Assembly (NCBI GenBank): GCA_963668595.1
Contig: OY764876.1
Span: 2,666,001 to 2,730,000 of the forward strand
Origin: GWE2-42-39 sp963668595
Lineage (GTDB): Bacteria; Bacteroidota; Bacteroidia; Bacteroidales; Prolixibacteraceae
Length of the DNA: 64,000 nt
Direction: 5' to 3'
Positions within the stretch are counted from its first letter, which is position 1, and every line of letters starts with the position of its first letter. This document shows positions 6,775-15,012 of this stretch, in pieces. Under the pieces are notes generated by a model. That model had not been told where the DNA came from. It did no database searches and saw only the letters and a program-made list of their open reading frames with translations. The position numbers and the translations under genes were made by a program.

Positions 6775-9700
6775 ATGGAGATTCCAAGTAAATACAATCC
6801 TGCCGAAGTTGAAGACAAGTGGTACCGCTACTGGATGGACAAAGGCTTTTTTCATTCTGTACCCGACGAGCGCGAACCTTATACAATCGTAATTCCGCCA
6901 CCAAACGTAACCGGCGTGTTACACATGGGGCACATGCTCAACAATACCATTCAGGATATTTTGGTGCGCCGCGCACGTATGCTGGGAAAAAACGCCTGCT
7001 GGGTGCCCGGAACCGACCACGCATCGATTGCCACCGAAGCCAAAGTGGTTGGCAAATTAAAAGACGAAGGAATCTCGAAATTCGATATTGGTCGCGACGA
7101 ATTTCTGAAACATGCATGGGAATGGACCCACAAACACGGGGGAATCATTCTTGAACAGCTGAAAAAATTAGGCGCATCCTGCGACTGGGAGCGCACCTGC
7201 TTCACCATGGACGAGCCCCGCAGCGAATCGGTAATCAATGTTTTTGTCGATCTGTATAACAAAGGATTGATTTATCGCGGTGTGCGCATGGTAAACTGGG
7301 ACCCGGCAGCCAAAACTGCCCTCTCTGATGAAGAAGTAATTTACAAAGAAGTACAGTCGAAACTGTACTATCTGAAATATAAAGTAGATGAAGCCCCCTC
7401 CAACTCCCCCCAAGGGGGAGAGAATAAACCCCGGTATCAGACGGCAAGAGATTCTTCATATCATTTATTGAAAGAATTGGCCGAAGAAAAGAAAAAGCAA
7501 TCGACTGATACTGAAATTATTCTCTGGGAATGTTTAAGCGGTAAAAAATTAGAGGGATATAAATTCAGACGGCAACATATCATCGATGAATTCATTGTTG
7601 ATTTTGTTTGTCTGAAAGAAAATCTTATTGTAGAAATTGATGGCGAATATCATAACAAGCCTGAAATTCAGGAAGCAGACAAACTGAGAACTGAGATACT
7701 AGAAGGCTTGGGATTCCGGGTAATTCGTTTTACGAACCAAGAAGTTTTAGGCAATACCGACGGAGTACTCGATAGCATATTGTCTGCCCTTAAGAATCCA
7801 GAAGGGGCTTCTTCAACTCCCCCTTCGGGGGATGGGGGGCTATATGTCACCATTGCAACAACCCGTCCGGAAACAATCCTGGGAGATACCGCAGTGTGTG
7901 TGAACCCCAACGATCCTCGCTTCACGCACCTGAAAGGCAAACGCGTGCTGGTGCCGCTAATTGGTCGCTCAATTCCTGTTATTGAAGACGAATATGTGGA
8001 CATGGAATTCGGTACCGGATGTTTGAAAATTACCCCGGCACACGATGTAAACGACTACGAAATTGGCTTGCGTTACAACCTGCCAAGTATCGATATTTTT
8101 AACGACGATGGTACACTAAGCGAAAAAGCCGAATTATTTATTGGCGAAGACCGCATGGTGGTACGCGAAAAAATTATGTCCGAGCTTGAAAAAGCAGGCA
8201 ATGTTGCTAAAGTAGAAGACTACACCAACAAAGTGGGCTTCTCGGAACGTACTCATGTGCCCATCGAACCGAAATTGTCGGCTCAATGGTTCCTGAAAAT
8301 GGAAGAACTGGTGAAACCGGCGCTGGAAAATGTGATGAACGACAACATCCAGTTCCACCCGTCGAAATTCAAAAATATTTACCGTCACTGGATGGAAAAC
8401 ATCAAGGACTGGTGTATTAGCCGCCAGTTGTGGTGGGGACACCGCATTCCGGTGTGGTATATTGAGACAGCAGCCCCCTCTAACTTCCCCCAAGGGGGAG
8501 AACAAAACTATGGTTTTGTTGTGGCTGCCACAGAAGAAGAAGCTCGCAAACTCGCTATCGAGAAATTCCCCTCTCTCGGAGGGGTTAGGGGAGGCTTCAC
8601 TCTTCGTCAGGACGACGATGTTCTCGATACTTGGTTCTCAAGCTGGTTGTGGCCAATCTCGGTATTCGACGGCATCCGCGAACCCGAAAACAACGAAATT
8701 AATTACTACTATCCGACCAACGATTTGGTAACTGCCCCCGACATTATTTTCTTCTGGGTAGCCCGAATGATTATTACCGGATACGAGTACCGCAGCGAAC
8801 TACCATTCAAAAACGTATATTTCACCGGTATGGTGCGCGATAAACTGCGCCGCAAAATGTCGAAATCGCTGGGCAACTCGCCCGATCCGCTCGACCTGAT
8901 TGCGACCTACGGAGCCGACGGTGTACGCGTGGGTATGTTGCTTTGTTCTCCGGCCGGAGGCGACCTGTTGTTCGACGAAATTTTACCTCAGCAGGGAGCA
9001 GGTTTTGTTACCAAAATATGGAACTCATTCCGCCTGGTAAAAGGCTGGGAGGTTGACAACAGTATTGAACAACCCGAACACTCGCGCCTGGCCATTGCCT
9101 GGTTCCGCGAAAAATTCAGCCAGATTGTTGAACAAACCGACGACCACTTCGATAAATTCCGCATCTCTGACGCGCTGATGAATGTTTACACAACCGTTCG
9201 CGACGAATTCTCGGGCTGGTTACTCGAAATGGTAAAACCTGCCTACCAGCAACCTATCGATGCCAAAACATACAGCGAACTGATCGATATTTTCGACGAA
9301 GTATTGCGCTTCATGCATCCGTTTATGCCTTTTGTAAGCGAAGAAATATGGCAGTTACTCACCGAACGTAAAGACGGCGAAAGCATCATGATCAGCAGTT
9401 GGCCTGCCTCAACCGGCTACGACGAAAGCATGATTGCTCAGTTTGAAGAAGTGAAAGAAGCCATTGCCGGTTTGCGTACCATTCGTACCAAAAACAATAT
9501 TCCGAACAAAGACCAGCTTGAAATGGCCGTTGTTCCGGGCGACAAAGGATATGCTCCGTCATTTAACCCGGTATTGGTAAAAATGGGGAACCTGTCGGCA
9601 TTGAATGAAGTGTCGGAAGAAGTAAAAATGGCTGCCTCATTCCTTGTGAAGTCAACCACTTTCTATGTTCCGCTGGGTGGTTCAATCGATGTAGAAGAAG

Positions 9701-9888
9701 AGCTGAAAAAACTTCAGTCGGAATTGGATTATGCCAAAGGATTCCTTGCTTCAGTAATGAAAAAACTAAGCAACGAGCGCTTTGTTAGCAGTGCACCCGA
9801 GCAAGTAGTTGCAACCGAGCGTGCCAAACAAGCCGACGCCGAAGCAAAAATCAAAGTGTTGGAAGAACAAATTGCAGCACTGAAATAA
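6775..9888 (+). CDS. valS: Valine--tRNA ligase with an in-frame DUF559 nuclease domain and palindromic inserts
   Basis: ValS charges tRNA-Val with valine and edits mischarged threonine. The class I signatures are intact: HMGH at residues 50-53 and KMSKS at 694-698, with the editing domain (TIATTRPETILGDT from about residue 359), the WWGHRIPVWY catalytic region, an anticodon-binding domain and a C-terminal coiled coil. At 1037 residues it is about 160 longer than Bacteroidota relatives. Nearly all the surplus is residues 206-356, a complete DUF559 endonuclease-like domain placed where the editing domain begins. Two further short inserts encode APSNFPQGGE (about 567-576) and FPSLGGVRGG (about 597-606). 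All keep frame and no stop is present, so a single long polypeptide is predicted. This is an essential housekeeping gene, so the product is presumably active (inference). Confidence 0.97.
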   Translation: MEIPSKYNPAEVEDKWYRYWMDKGFFHSVPDEREPYTIVIPPPNVTGVLHMGHMLNNTIQDILVRRARMLGKNACWVPGTDHASIATEAKVVGKLKDEGISKFDIGRDEFLKHAWEWTHKHGGIILEQLKKLGASCDWERTCFTMDEPRSESVINVFVDLYNKGLIYRGVRMVNWDPAAKTALSDEEVIYKEVQSKLYYLKYKVDEAPSNSPQGGENKPRYQTARDSSYHLLKELAEEKKKQSTDTEIILWECLSGKKLEGYKFRRQHIIDEFIVDFVCLKENLIVEIDGEYHNKPEIQEADKLRTEILEGLGFRVIRFTNQEVLGNTDGVLDSILSALKNPEGASSTPPSGDGGLYVTIATTRPETILGDTAVCVNPNDPRFTHLKGKRVLVPLIGRSIPVIEDEYVDMEFGTGCLKITPAHDVNDYEIGLRYNLPSIDIFNDDGTLSEKAELFIGEDRMVVREKIMSELEKAGNVAKVEDYTNKVGFSERTHVPIEPKLSAQWFLKMEELVKPALENVMNDNIQFHPSKFKNIYRHWMENIKDWCISRQLWWGHRIPVWYIETAAPSNFPQGGEQNYGFVVAATEEEARKLAIEKFPSLGGVRGGFTLRQDDDVLDTWFSSWLWPISVFDGIREPENNEINYYYPTNDLVTAPDIIFFWVARMIITGYEYRSELPFKNVYFTGMVRDKLRRKMSKSLGNSPDPLDLIATYGADGVRVGMLLCSPAGGDLLFDEILPQQGAGFVTKIWNSFRLVKGWEVDNSIEQPEHSRLAIAWFREKFSQIVEQTDDHFDKFRISDALMNVYTTVRDEFSGWLLEMVKPAYQQPIDAKTYSELIDIFDEVLRFMHPFMPFVSEEIWQLLTERKDGESIMISSWPASTGYDESMIAQFEEVKEAIAGLRTIRTKNNIPNKDQLEMAVVPGDKGYAPSFNPVLVKMGNLSALNEVSEEVKMAASFLVKSTTFYVPLGGSIDVEEELKKLQSELDYAKGFLASVMKKLSNERFVSSAPEQVVATERAKQADAEAKIKVLEEQIAALK
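7392..7423 (+). repeat. Palindromic element, left end of the DUF559 insert
   Basis: AGCCCCCTCCAACTCC followed by a CCCCC-CAA-GGGGG stem and AGAGA. It is translated in frame as APSNSPQGGE. It is the same family as the element at 8472-8503. Confidence 0.75.
7804..7841 (-). repeat. Palindromic element, right end of the DUF559 insert
   Basis: On the complementary strand it starts AGCCCCCCATCCCCC and contains a CCCCC-GAA-GGGGG stem followed by AGTTGAAG. It is the inverted counterpart of the left end and is translated as SSTPPSGDGG. Confidence 0.7.
8472..8503 (+). repeat. Small palindromic element inserted in frame in valS
   Basis: AGCCCCCTCTAACTTCCCC, then a CCCCC-AA-GGGGG hairpin and AGAAC. It adds APSNFPQGGE between WYIETA and YGFVVAA, a loop that is variable in ValS. 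It nearly matches the left end of the DUF559 insert (AGCCCCCTCCAACTCC). Confidence 0.75.
8565..8600 (-). repeat. Second small palindromic element in valS, opposite orientation
   Basis: Read on the minus strand it begins AGCCTCCCCTAACCCCTCC and contains a CCCCTCCGAGAGAGGGG hairpin, so it is a divergent member of the same family facing the element at 8472. On the valS strand it encodes FPSLGGVRGG, just before the conserved LRQDDDVLDTWFSS. Confidence 0.65.
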
Positions 9889-9913
9889 AAGAACACGTAT
9901 TCATCTCGATACA

Positions 9914-9948
9914 AAACGGACAGGATTTATTTCTTGTCCGTTTTTTTT
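9914..9948 (+). terminator. Rho-independent terminator of valS
   Basis: A nine-base-pair stem AAACGGACA / TGTCCGTTT with a 12-base loop is followed by a run of T. It starts 26 bases after the valS stop. Confidence 0.85.
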
Positions 9949-10055
9949 ATTCACCATTCTCGCGCACAGGCCTGATTTTTGTTCCACCACAGGCAACTTT
10001 TCAGCAAGTAAACGCATCTGTAAAGAACTAAAATGACGAACTAAAACAAATAACA

Positions 10056-10547
10056 ATGCAAACTATTCGAAACTTATTCGTTGCAGCAGTCCTATTTTGT
10101 CTTTGTTCCAGTTTTTATCCCACCTCACAGTATGTACCCATATTGATGTTGCGCGGGGATATGGAAAAAGCGATAAAATTGGAATCGCCGCGCCCCATGT
10201 ACGAGCCAGGCAAAATTTACTACAAAGCGCCCTACCTTTTTATTGTTGAAAAATACAAAGGAGTACACATCATCGACAACAGCAACCCCGCCAGTCCTGA
10301 AAATCTTAATTTCCTGCATATCGACGGTATTCGCGATGTGGCAGTAAAAGGCAATGTGATGTATGCCGATAATGCGGTGGACTTAATTGCTATACAACTG
10401 AACAATTCGATCACCGAAGTATCGGTAACCAAACGCATCGAAAACTATTTTCCGGAGATGACTTCTCCTGATGGTTTTGGGATGAACTATTCGGTTTGGG
10501 CCAAACGCCCTGACAATTCAGTCATTGTTGGATGGAAAAAACACTGA
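10056..10547 (+). CDS. Secreted LVIVD-type beta-propeller fragment protein
   Basis: 163 residues with a signal peptide (MQTIRNLFVAAVLFCLCSSF). The mature part contains KAPYLFIVEKYKGVHIIDNS and then NPASPENLNFLHIDGIRDVA, the pattern of LVIVD repeats, which form beta-propeller-like blades in envelope proteins. It carries only about two such blades, so it may act together with the longer LVIVD lipoprotein that begins four bases after its stop. The tight spacing of this gene and the next two marks a three-gene operon. No enzymatic motif is seen and the ligand is unknown. Confidence 0.7.
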   Translation: MQTIRNLFVAAVLFCLCSSFYPTSQYVPILMLRGDMEKAIKLESPRPMYEPGKIYYKAPYLFIVEKYKGVHIIDNSNPASPENLNFLHIDGIRDVAVKGNVMYADNAVDLIAIQLNNSITEVSVTKRIENYFPEMTSPDGFGMNYSVWAKRPDNSVIVGWKKH

Positions 10548-10551
10548 GGCT

Positions 10552-11298
10552 ATGAAACGAATTACATTTATACTTCTATCCGCACTTAGTGTACTTTTCG
10601 TTGCATGCTCAATGGGCGATTCAGGCTCTGATCTCGACTCGAATGTTGATAGTGGCACTGGAGGCTCTCTGGCCAGTTTCACCATTGTTGGAGACTATTT
10701 ATATACGGTTGATAACAGCCGATTAAAAGTTGCCGACATTTCCACTCCGGCACAGCCCACATACAAAAAAACAGTAGAACTGGGCTTCGGCATCGAAACA
10801 ATATTTCCCCATGGCAACAACCTGTTCATCGGGTCAATGATGGGAATGCATACCTTCAGCCTGGCCGATCCCGAAAATCCGCAACATCTGTCGTACTACG
10901 AGCACATTTTTTCGTGCGACCCGGTGGTGGCCGACCAGCAGTTTGCCTACGTCACTCTCAATTCGGTGTGGGGCAATTGTGGCCGCAGCTCGAACCAGCT
11001 ACAGATTGTTGACATCAGCGACCTGAGCAAACCTACCCAGATTGCCAGTTTCAATATGAATAGCCCACGGGGACTGAGCATACAGAACGATACCCTGTAT
11101 GTATGCGATCAGGGGTTGAAAGTGTTTAAGCTATCGGCCGACCGAAAAACAATTACCCCAATCAATCAATTCAATATTTCGGCCACCGATGTAATCAGCC
11201 TGGGTAACCATTTGCTGGTAATCGGCAGCGACGGATTTTACCAATATCAAATAAACAACAACAACATTGAGTTACTCAGCTCTCTACTAATCGACTAA
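10552..11298 (+). CDS. LVIVD-repeat lipoprotein
   Basis: 248 residues. The start at 10552 is preferred over an in-frame start 27 bases upstream because it gives a clean lipoprotein signal, MKRITFILLSALSVLFVACS, with cysteine at 19. After a Gly/Ser/Asp-rich linker come several LVIVD-type blades, for example YLYTVDNSRLKVADISTPAQ, LQIVDISDLSKPTQIASF and TLYVCDQGLKVFKLS. Such proteins are predicted seven-bladed-propeller-like surface proteins of unknown ligand. The gene sits four bases after the preceding LVIVD gene and two bases before a beta-barrel-like gene, so all three are probably expressed together and placed at the outer membrane (inference). Confidence 0.78.
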   Translation: MKRITFILLSALSVLFVACSMGDSGSDLDSNVDSGTGGSLASFTIVGDYLYTVDNSRLKVADISTPAQPTYKKTVELGFGIETIFPHGNNLFIGSMMGMHTFSLADPENPQHLSYYEHIFSCDPVVADQQFAYVTLNSVWGNCGRSSNQLQIVDISDLSKPTQIASFNMNSPRGLSIQNDTLYVCDQGLKVFKLSADRKTITPINQFNISATDVISLGNHLLVIGSDGFYQYQINNNNIELLSSLLID

Positions 11299-11300
11299 CT

Positions 11301-11951
11301 ATGAAACGCAAACACTCAGTACAACTAATATTATTCTTCCTGATGTCTTTTTCACTCGGCCAGTTACAGGCCCAGAACGAGAAAATAATCAGTATTGTTC
11401 CGCAATATGTTTTCCAAAACGGGTTCAAATTCGATTATGAATTTACCCTCGGCGAAGACTGGAAATCGTGGTTGCAAATTTCGCCAACCTTATTTGTGGG
11501 CATCGACGACAACGATGTTTCGTCGTACGAATATAAAAACATGAGTGGCTTCGGACTGGAAGTTCACCACAAATATTTTCTGAAAGAACCTGACGAGCGA
11601 AAAGGCTTCTATTTTTCTTACGGAGGCGGGCTGCAACGTCTGGGAATTCGCTCCGATCAATTAGTTCCTTACACTTATACTGAAAATGGGAATAATTACG
11701 TATCGTACCACACCGACGAGGTAAAGACGGTAATTAACCGCGCATTGCTAAACATCATGGTTGGGAAACAAATTGTTCGCCACCGTCCGCTTATTATCGA
11801 CTATTATATTGGCGTTGGTTTCCGCTACAGCATGGACAAAGACATGAAACTGATCGAAACGTATAACGATGGCTGGTTCGACTACGGATATTCGGGATCG
11901 TTACTTGTAGCCGGGATAAAGCTGGGCTTTAACTTTTCGAAATCGAAATAA
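11301..11951 (+). CDS. Putative outer-membrane beta-barrel protein
   Basis: 216 residues with a signal peptide (MKRKHSVQLILFFLMSFSLG, cleavage likely after LQAQ). The mature sequence has alternating aromatic/polar strands typical of small barrels (SIVPQYVFQNGFKFDYEFTL, KGFYFSYGGGLQRLGIR, PLIIDYYIGVGFRYSM) and ends in the strand-like LLVAGIKLGFNFSKSK. No specific family is recognised. It closes the LVIVD operon, so it could anchor or export-assist those proteins, but that is only inferred from position. A strong bidirectional hairpin follows. Confidence 0.6.
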   Translation: MKRKHSVQLILFFLMSFSLGQLQAQNEKIISIVPQYVFQNGFKFDYEFTLGEDWKSWLQISPTLFVGIDDNDVSSYEYKNMSGFGLEVHHKYFLKEPDERKGFYFSYGGGLQRLGIRSDQLVPYTYTENGNNYVSYHTDEVKTVINRALLNIMVGKQIVRHRPLIIDYYIGVGFRYSMDKDMKLIETYNDGWFDYGYSGSLLVAGIKLGFNFSKSK

Positions 11952-11969
11952 TACAAGCCTCAAATACAA

Positions 11970-12008
11970 AAAGCGGGACAGTCGATACGATACAGACTGC
12001 CCCGCTTT
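11970..12008. terminator. Bidirectional terminator between convergent operons
   Basis: A 14-base-pair stem with one mismatch (AAAGCGGGACAGTC / GACTGCCCCGCTTT) and an 11-base loop. The A-run on one flank and T-run on the other let it serve both the barrel gene (+) and the ABC ATPase gene (-). Confidence 0.85.
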
Positions 12009-12028
12009 TGCTTTTATCTGGTTCCGGC

Positions 12029-12748
12029 TTATTCTTCCAGTACCGAAACTTTTTCGGGTTTGAAAAACGCCTGAATATCCTGCAATGTATTTTCTGTTTT
12101 TTGCACGTCGCGAACTATTTTTCCTTTTTCAAGAATAACAATGCGGCTACACACATCCGCAATATTTTCGAGTGTGTGATCCGAAATCAGGAACGTAGTT
12201 CCATGTGCCGCAGCAAATTCGCGAATCAACTCGCGTAAACGAAATTGGGAACCCGGATCGAGGTTGGCAAAAGGCTCATCGAGCACCACCACTTGCGGAT
12301 TGCCCATCAGTGCTGCAATAATACCTGCTTTCTTCTGGTTCCCTTTCGAGAAGTCGCGAATGAATTTTTTCTTACCCAGCACTTCACCATTAAAAAAGTC
12401 GGTGTATTTGGCCAGAAAAGCGGTAATATCGGCTTTATTCATGCCCCGCAATTCGCCAATGAAGTTGAAATATTCTTCGGCCGTAAAATAGCCAATAATA
12501 AAACTCTCGTCAATAAACGCACCGGTGAACGATTTCCAGTCTTCCGACTTACTTACCTCAATACCGGTATTGCTGATTGAACCACGGCTGGCAACAATCA
12601 GGTCGAGCAGAAGATTGAAAAATGTAGTTTTACCTGCTCCGTTATTTCCTACCAGTCCAAATAATTCGCCTTTGTGAACGGTCAGTTCCGGAATATTCAG
12701 AACAACCTCTTTATTATATGCTTTAACTAAATCGGTTACGTGTATCAT
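12029..12748 (-). CDS. ABC transporter ATP-binding protein
   Basis: 239 residues with a complete nucleotide-binding domain: Walker A GNNGAGKTT at 34-42, a degenerate signature FSKGNQK at 133-139 in place of LSGGQ, Walker B VVVLDEP at 153-159 with ANLDPG as D-loop, and the switch histidine His191 in LISDHT. It starts two bases after the DUF5687 permease stop, so the two almost certainly form one exporter. It is the last gene of the PadR-led operon. The substrate is unknown; the short ATPase and large permease resemble antimicrobial-resistance or membrane-stress exporters (inference). Confidence 0.93.
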   Translation of the reverse strand: MIHVTDLVKAYNKEVVLNIPELTVHKGELFGLVGNNGAGKTTFFNLLLDLIVASRGSISNTGIEVSKSEDWKSFTGAFIDESFIIGYFTAEEYFNFIGELRGMNKADITAFLAKYTDFFNGEVLGKKKFIRDFSKGNQKKAGIIAALMGNPQVVVLDEPFANLDPGSQFRLRELIREFAAAHGTTFLISDHTLENIADVCSRIVILEKGKIVRDVQKTENTLQDIQAFFKPEKVSVLEE

Positions 12749-12750
12749 GG

Positions 12751-14223
12751 TTAGCTGTTTTTGTAGTTTTTAATCAATTCATGTTTTTTTGCCAGATAGG
12801 CTTTCGAAAAATAGTTAATCAGCACCGGCTGAAGCAAAATGCCAACCAGTCCTACCATACCCAACACAGCAAATGCAACAGTTGCATTACTGAGCCATTT
12901 CAGCAGGGCAAAAAGTAAAATAGGTCCCAGGAAAAGCGGGAAACTCATCAACCACTGACTCGCCCCAACTCCCTGGTAATTGAATACCGACGAGCCTCCC
13001 AACTCAACAGCTTTCTTACTGAAAAGGCCGAAAAGGAAAATCAGGTAAACATTTACGCCAAGGTTGTAAAACAACATTGCCAAATGGGTATAAATTATTT
13101 TGGTATGCAAAAAAGCGTAAGGCAAACTAAGTAAATAGAACGAGGTGCAAACCACGATATTCAAAATATAAAATGAATGCAGGAACTGTTTCATCCGGAA
13201 GTTTTGCGTCATCAGTAAAGGGAAATAGCGGCTATGCCAGGCCGGGAAAAACTGCCCGTAGGCCAGCGAAAACATGGATGTTAAAAACAAACCTCCCAAC
13301 ACAAACATAAAATCAGGTGTTTCAGGTCCATCAGTCCGGTAAATCAGCAAACCATAAAACAATAGCAACACTGTCATCATCACTTGCGAACGCGGACGTT
13401 TGTTCCGCCATATCAGGCGCAAGTCGAGCGCAATAAATTTGCCGTAATCGCCCAGATTATTCAACCACGAGTAGTCGCGAATTTTTTCGTCTTTGCGGGC
13501 CGGTTCAACTAAATTCAGGTATAACCGACTTTTCAGATAAACCGCATTCATCAGGTAAAACCCAAGTAACGGCACAAACAATACAGCGATCAACGCAGGG
13601 ATTCCGATTAGTTGTTGCAACATCGAAGCAAAAAGGTTTTGCAAATCGAGCAAACCATAATAATCGACAGCAAAAAGAGCTGCAATCACTCCCACAAATA
13701 CATAAAAGCCATAGCCACTGTCGTTAAATTTCCATTTCAACCAGGTACTGAGGAAATGCGAAGAAAACACCAGCAACAACAGAGAGGCAATCCAGCTAAA
13801 TGCAGCGGCAGTTCCGTGCAAAGGAGCAACCAGTGTAATGCTTACCGGAATGAGCATAAACCAAGGCAATAAATTGAAAAAGTTAACCACCGAGCGGCCC
13901 AACAGGTAACGGATAATTCGACTGCGCCGAATATTTATCATCAACAACGGTTTGATTTTTACGGTTGGTAAAGCCTGCATCAGCTGACGAATAAGTAAAT
14001 CGATACCGAAATACGTCAACAAAAATCCGTTGAAAACAAATAGCGGATCCTGATCGGGAAATTTTTCGGGTAAGATTTTGCTAATCGATATTCCCAAAAA
14101 GAAAAAGACAGCAAAAAAGTACAAGGCCAGAAAGCCCAGTGCTATTTTGGTTCCAATACTTTTCCCGAAACTGGACGAACGGGTGAATTCGCGCCAGGAA
14201 AAAAGAAATAAGTTTTGCTTCAT
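12751..14223 (-). CDS. DUF5687 family ABC transporter permease
   Basis: 490 residues, largely hydrophobic, with about ten to twelve membrane segments and a cytoplasmic N-terminus (MKQNLFLFSWREFTRSSSFG) typical of Bacteroidota DUF5687 proteins, which are permeases paired with one ATPase. Recognisable stretches include ALGFLALYFFAVFFFLGISI, RSRIIRYLLGRS and RNKRPRSQVMMTVLLLFYGL. It lies 47 bases after the third paralogous membrane gene and two bases before the ATPase, with no terminator in between. A TAnnTTTG promoter is not evident in the 47-base gap, so read-through from the PadR promoter is likely. Confidence 0.85.
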   Translation of the reverse strand: MKQNLFLFSWREFTRSSSFGKSIGTKIALGFLALYFFAVFFFLGISISKILPEKFPDQDPLFVFNGFLLTYFGIDLLIRQLMQALPTVKIKPLLMINIRRSRIIRYLLGRSVVNFFNLLPWFMLIPVSITLVAPLHGTAAAFSWIASLLLLVFSSHFLSTWLKWKFNDSGYGFYVFVGVIAALFAVDYYGLLDLQNLFASMLQQLIGIPALIAVLFVPLLGFYLMNAVYLKSRLYLNLVEPARKDEKIRDYSWLNNLGDYGKFIALDLRLIWRNKRPRSQVMMTVLLLFYGLLIYRTDGPETPDFMFVLGGLFLTSMFSLAYGQFFPAWHSRYFPLLMTQNFRMKQFLHSFYILNIVVCTSFYLLSLPYAFLHTKIIYTHLAMLFYNLGVNVYLIFLFGLFSKKAVELGGSSVFNYQGVGASQWLMSFPLFLGPILLFALLKWLSNATVAFAVLGMVGLVGILLQPVLINYFSKAYLAKKHELIKNYKNS

Positions 14224-14270
14224 AATTTTTAGTTGTTTATATCTGCTTAGTTCAACACAAACCAGAAATG

Positions 14271-15008
14271 TTACATTTTTACAAATTGCGGAAAATCGCG
14301 AACAAAATCAGCTTTGATACGACGAGGCAGATAAAAATGACATGCCCAAAGACGAATGAGATAGAATATTATAAAGAATGCCATCCCAAATTGCACAAAT
14401 ACATTATTAAATATCTCAGGAAAAAGATGATAACCCAAACCCTTTGCACTATAAGAAATCAGCAAAAGGAGAGAAAATGGCATACTTATCCATTTAATCG
14501 CTTTACGGTTGATCCGTTCCATTTGATTTGCAATCAAAAACGTTTTTCCCTGAAATTCTTTTATATGAAGTTTTGCTGAGTACCAGAACGAATGATAAAA
14601 CAGCATAAAGAAAGCAGTACCCAAAAATAAAAACCCGCCGACCATGCTTGCGATTTCTTCCACTTGAAAAAGACCAAATAACAACAAAGAACATGTAAGC
14701 GTCAATAGAATACGAGGAATTGAATAAAATTCATGAATAAAAGTACGAAGAATGCGATTGTACTTTTCTGTCATTTCTGCCTCTTTGTTTTTTTGAATCC
14801 GATAAAAACCAGCCGAACCGAAGCTTAACAACACACCATCCAATATTTCATCGAATTTTTGATCCGGCTTTTGTTTCAGCTCATCCTCAACCTGTGATGC
14901 CAAATGATCGACCAACTCAACCTGCACATCATAATAAATAACGCCTTGCTCCTCACAAACCTCAAACAAACGAGCAATCTGTTTCTGTGTCAATAGAGAA
15001 TTATCCAT
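14271..15008 (-). CDS. HAAS-like membrane protein, paralog 3 of 3
   Basis: 245 residues and the most divergent of three tandem paralogs. The N-terminal soluble segment (LFEVCEEQGVIYYDVQVELV followed by DHLASQVEDELKQKPDQKFD) resembles the layout of HAAS/DUF1700-type domains: a short helix pair, an amphipathic helix with DHL, then a glycine turn (FGSAGF). Four hydrophobic segments follow, at about 105-125, 128-150, 180-200 and 210-230. The C-terminus is the paralog hallmark LPRRIKADFVRDFPQFVKM. HAAS domains in other phyla sit beside PadR regulators as here. Function unknown. It follows paralog 2 by four bases. Confidence 0.7.
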   Translation of the reverse strand: MDNSLLTQKQIARLFEVCEEQGVIYYDVQVELVDHLASQVEDELKQKPDQKFDEILDGVLLSFGSAGFYRIQKNKEAEMTEKYNRILRTFIHEFYSIPRILLTLTCSLLLFGLFQVEEIASMVGGFLFLGTAFFMLFYHSFWYSAKLHIKEFQGKTFLIANQMERINRKAIKWISMPFSLLLLISYSAKGLGYHLFPEIFNNVFVQFGMAFFIIFYLIRLWACHFYLPRRIKADFVRDFPQFVKM

Positions 15009-15012
15009 ACAA

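Larger units (their letters stand above)
7390..7842 (+). mobile_element. DUF559 endonuclease-domain insertion inside valS, bounded by palindromic ends
   Basis: About 450 bases with no counterpart in ordinary ValS. The encoded domain (residues about 224-338) is a full DUF559 fold: FRRQHIIDEFIVDF with Asp276, LIVEIDGEYHN with Glu287, Asp289 and His293, then RTEILEGLGFRVIRFTNQEV. DUF559 belongs to the Vsr/PD-(D/E)XK-like nuclease group, and these acidic residues are its expected active site. Both ends carry GC-rich palindromes: the left one begins AGCCCCCTCCAACTCC, and the right one, read on the opposite strand, begins AGCCCCCCATCCCCC. The ends are therefore inverted relative to each other, as in a mobile unit. 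The interior is more AT-rich than the host gene. No intein splice residues are present, so the domain should stay in the protein. Confidence 0.8.

Noticed and set aside
7390..7842. Intein inside ValS
   Set aside because: No N-terminal Cys/Ser block and no C-terminal His-Asn followed by Cys/Ser/Thr at the boundaries; the domain is DUF559-like rather than Hint-like.
7390..7842. Group I or II intron
   Set aside because: The entire stretch is open in the ValS frame and lacks intron core motifs, so splicing is not required.
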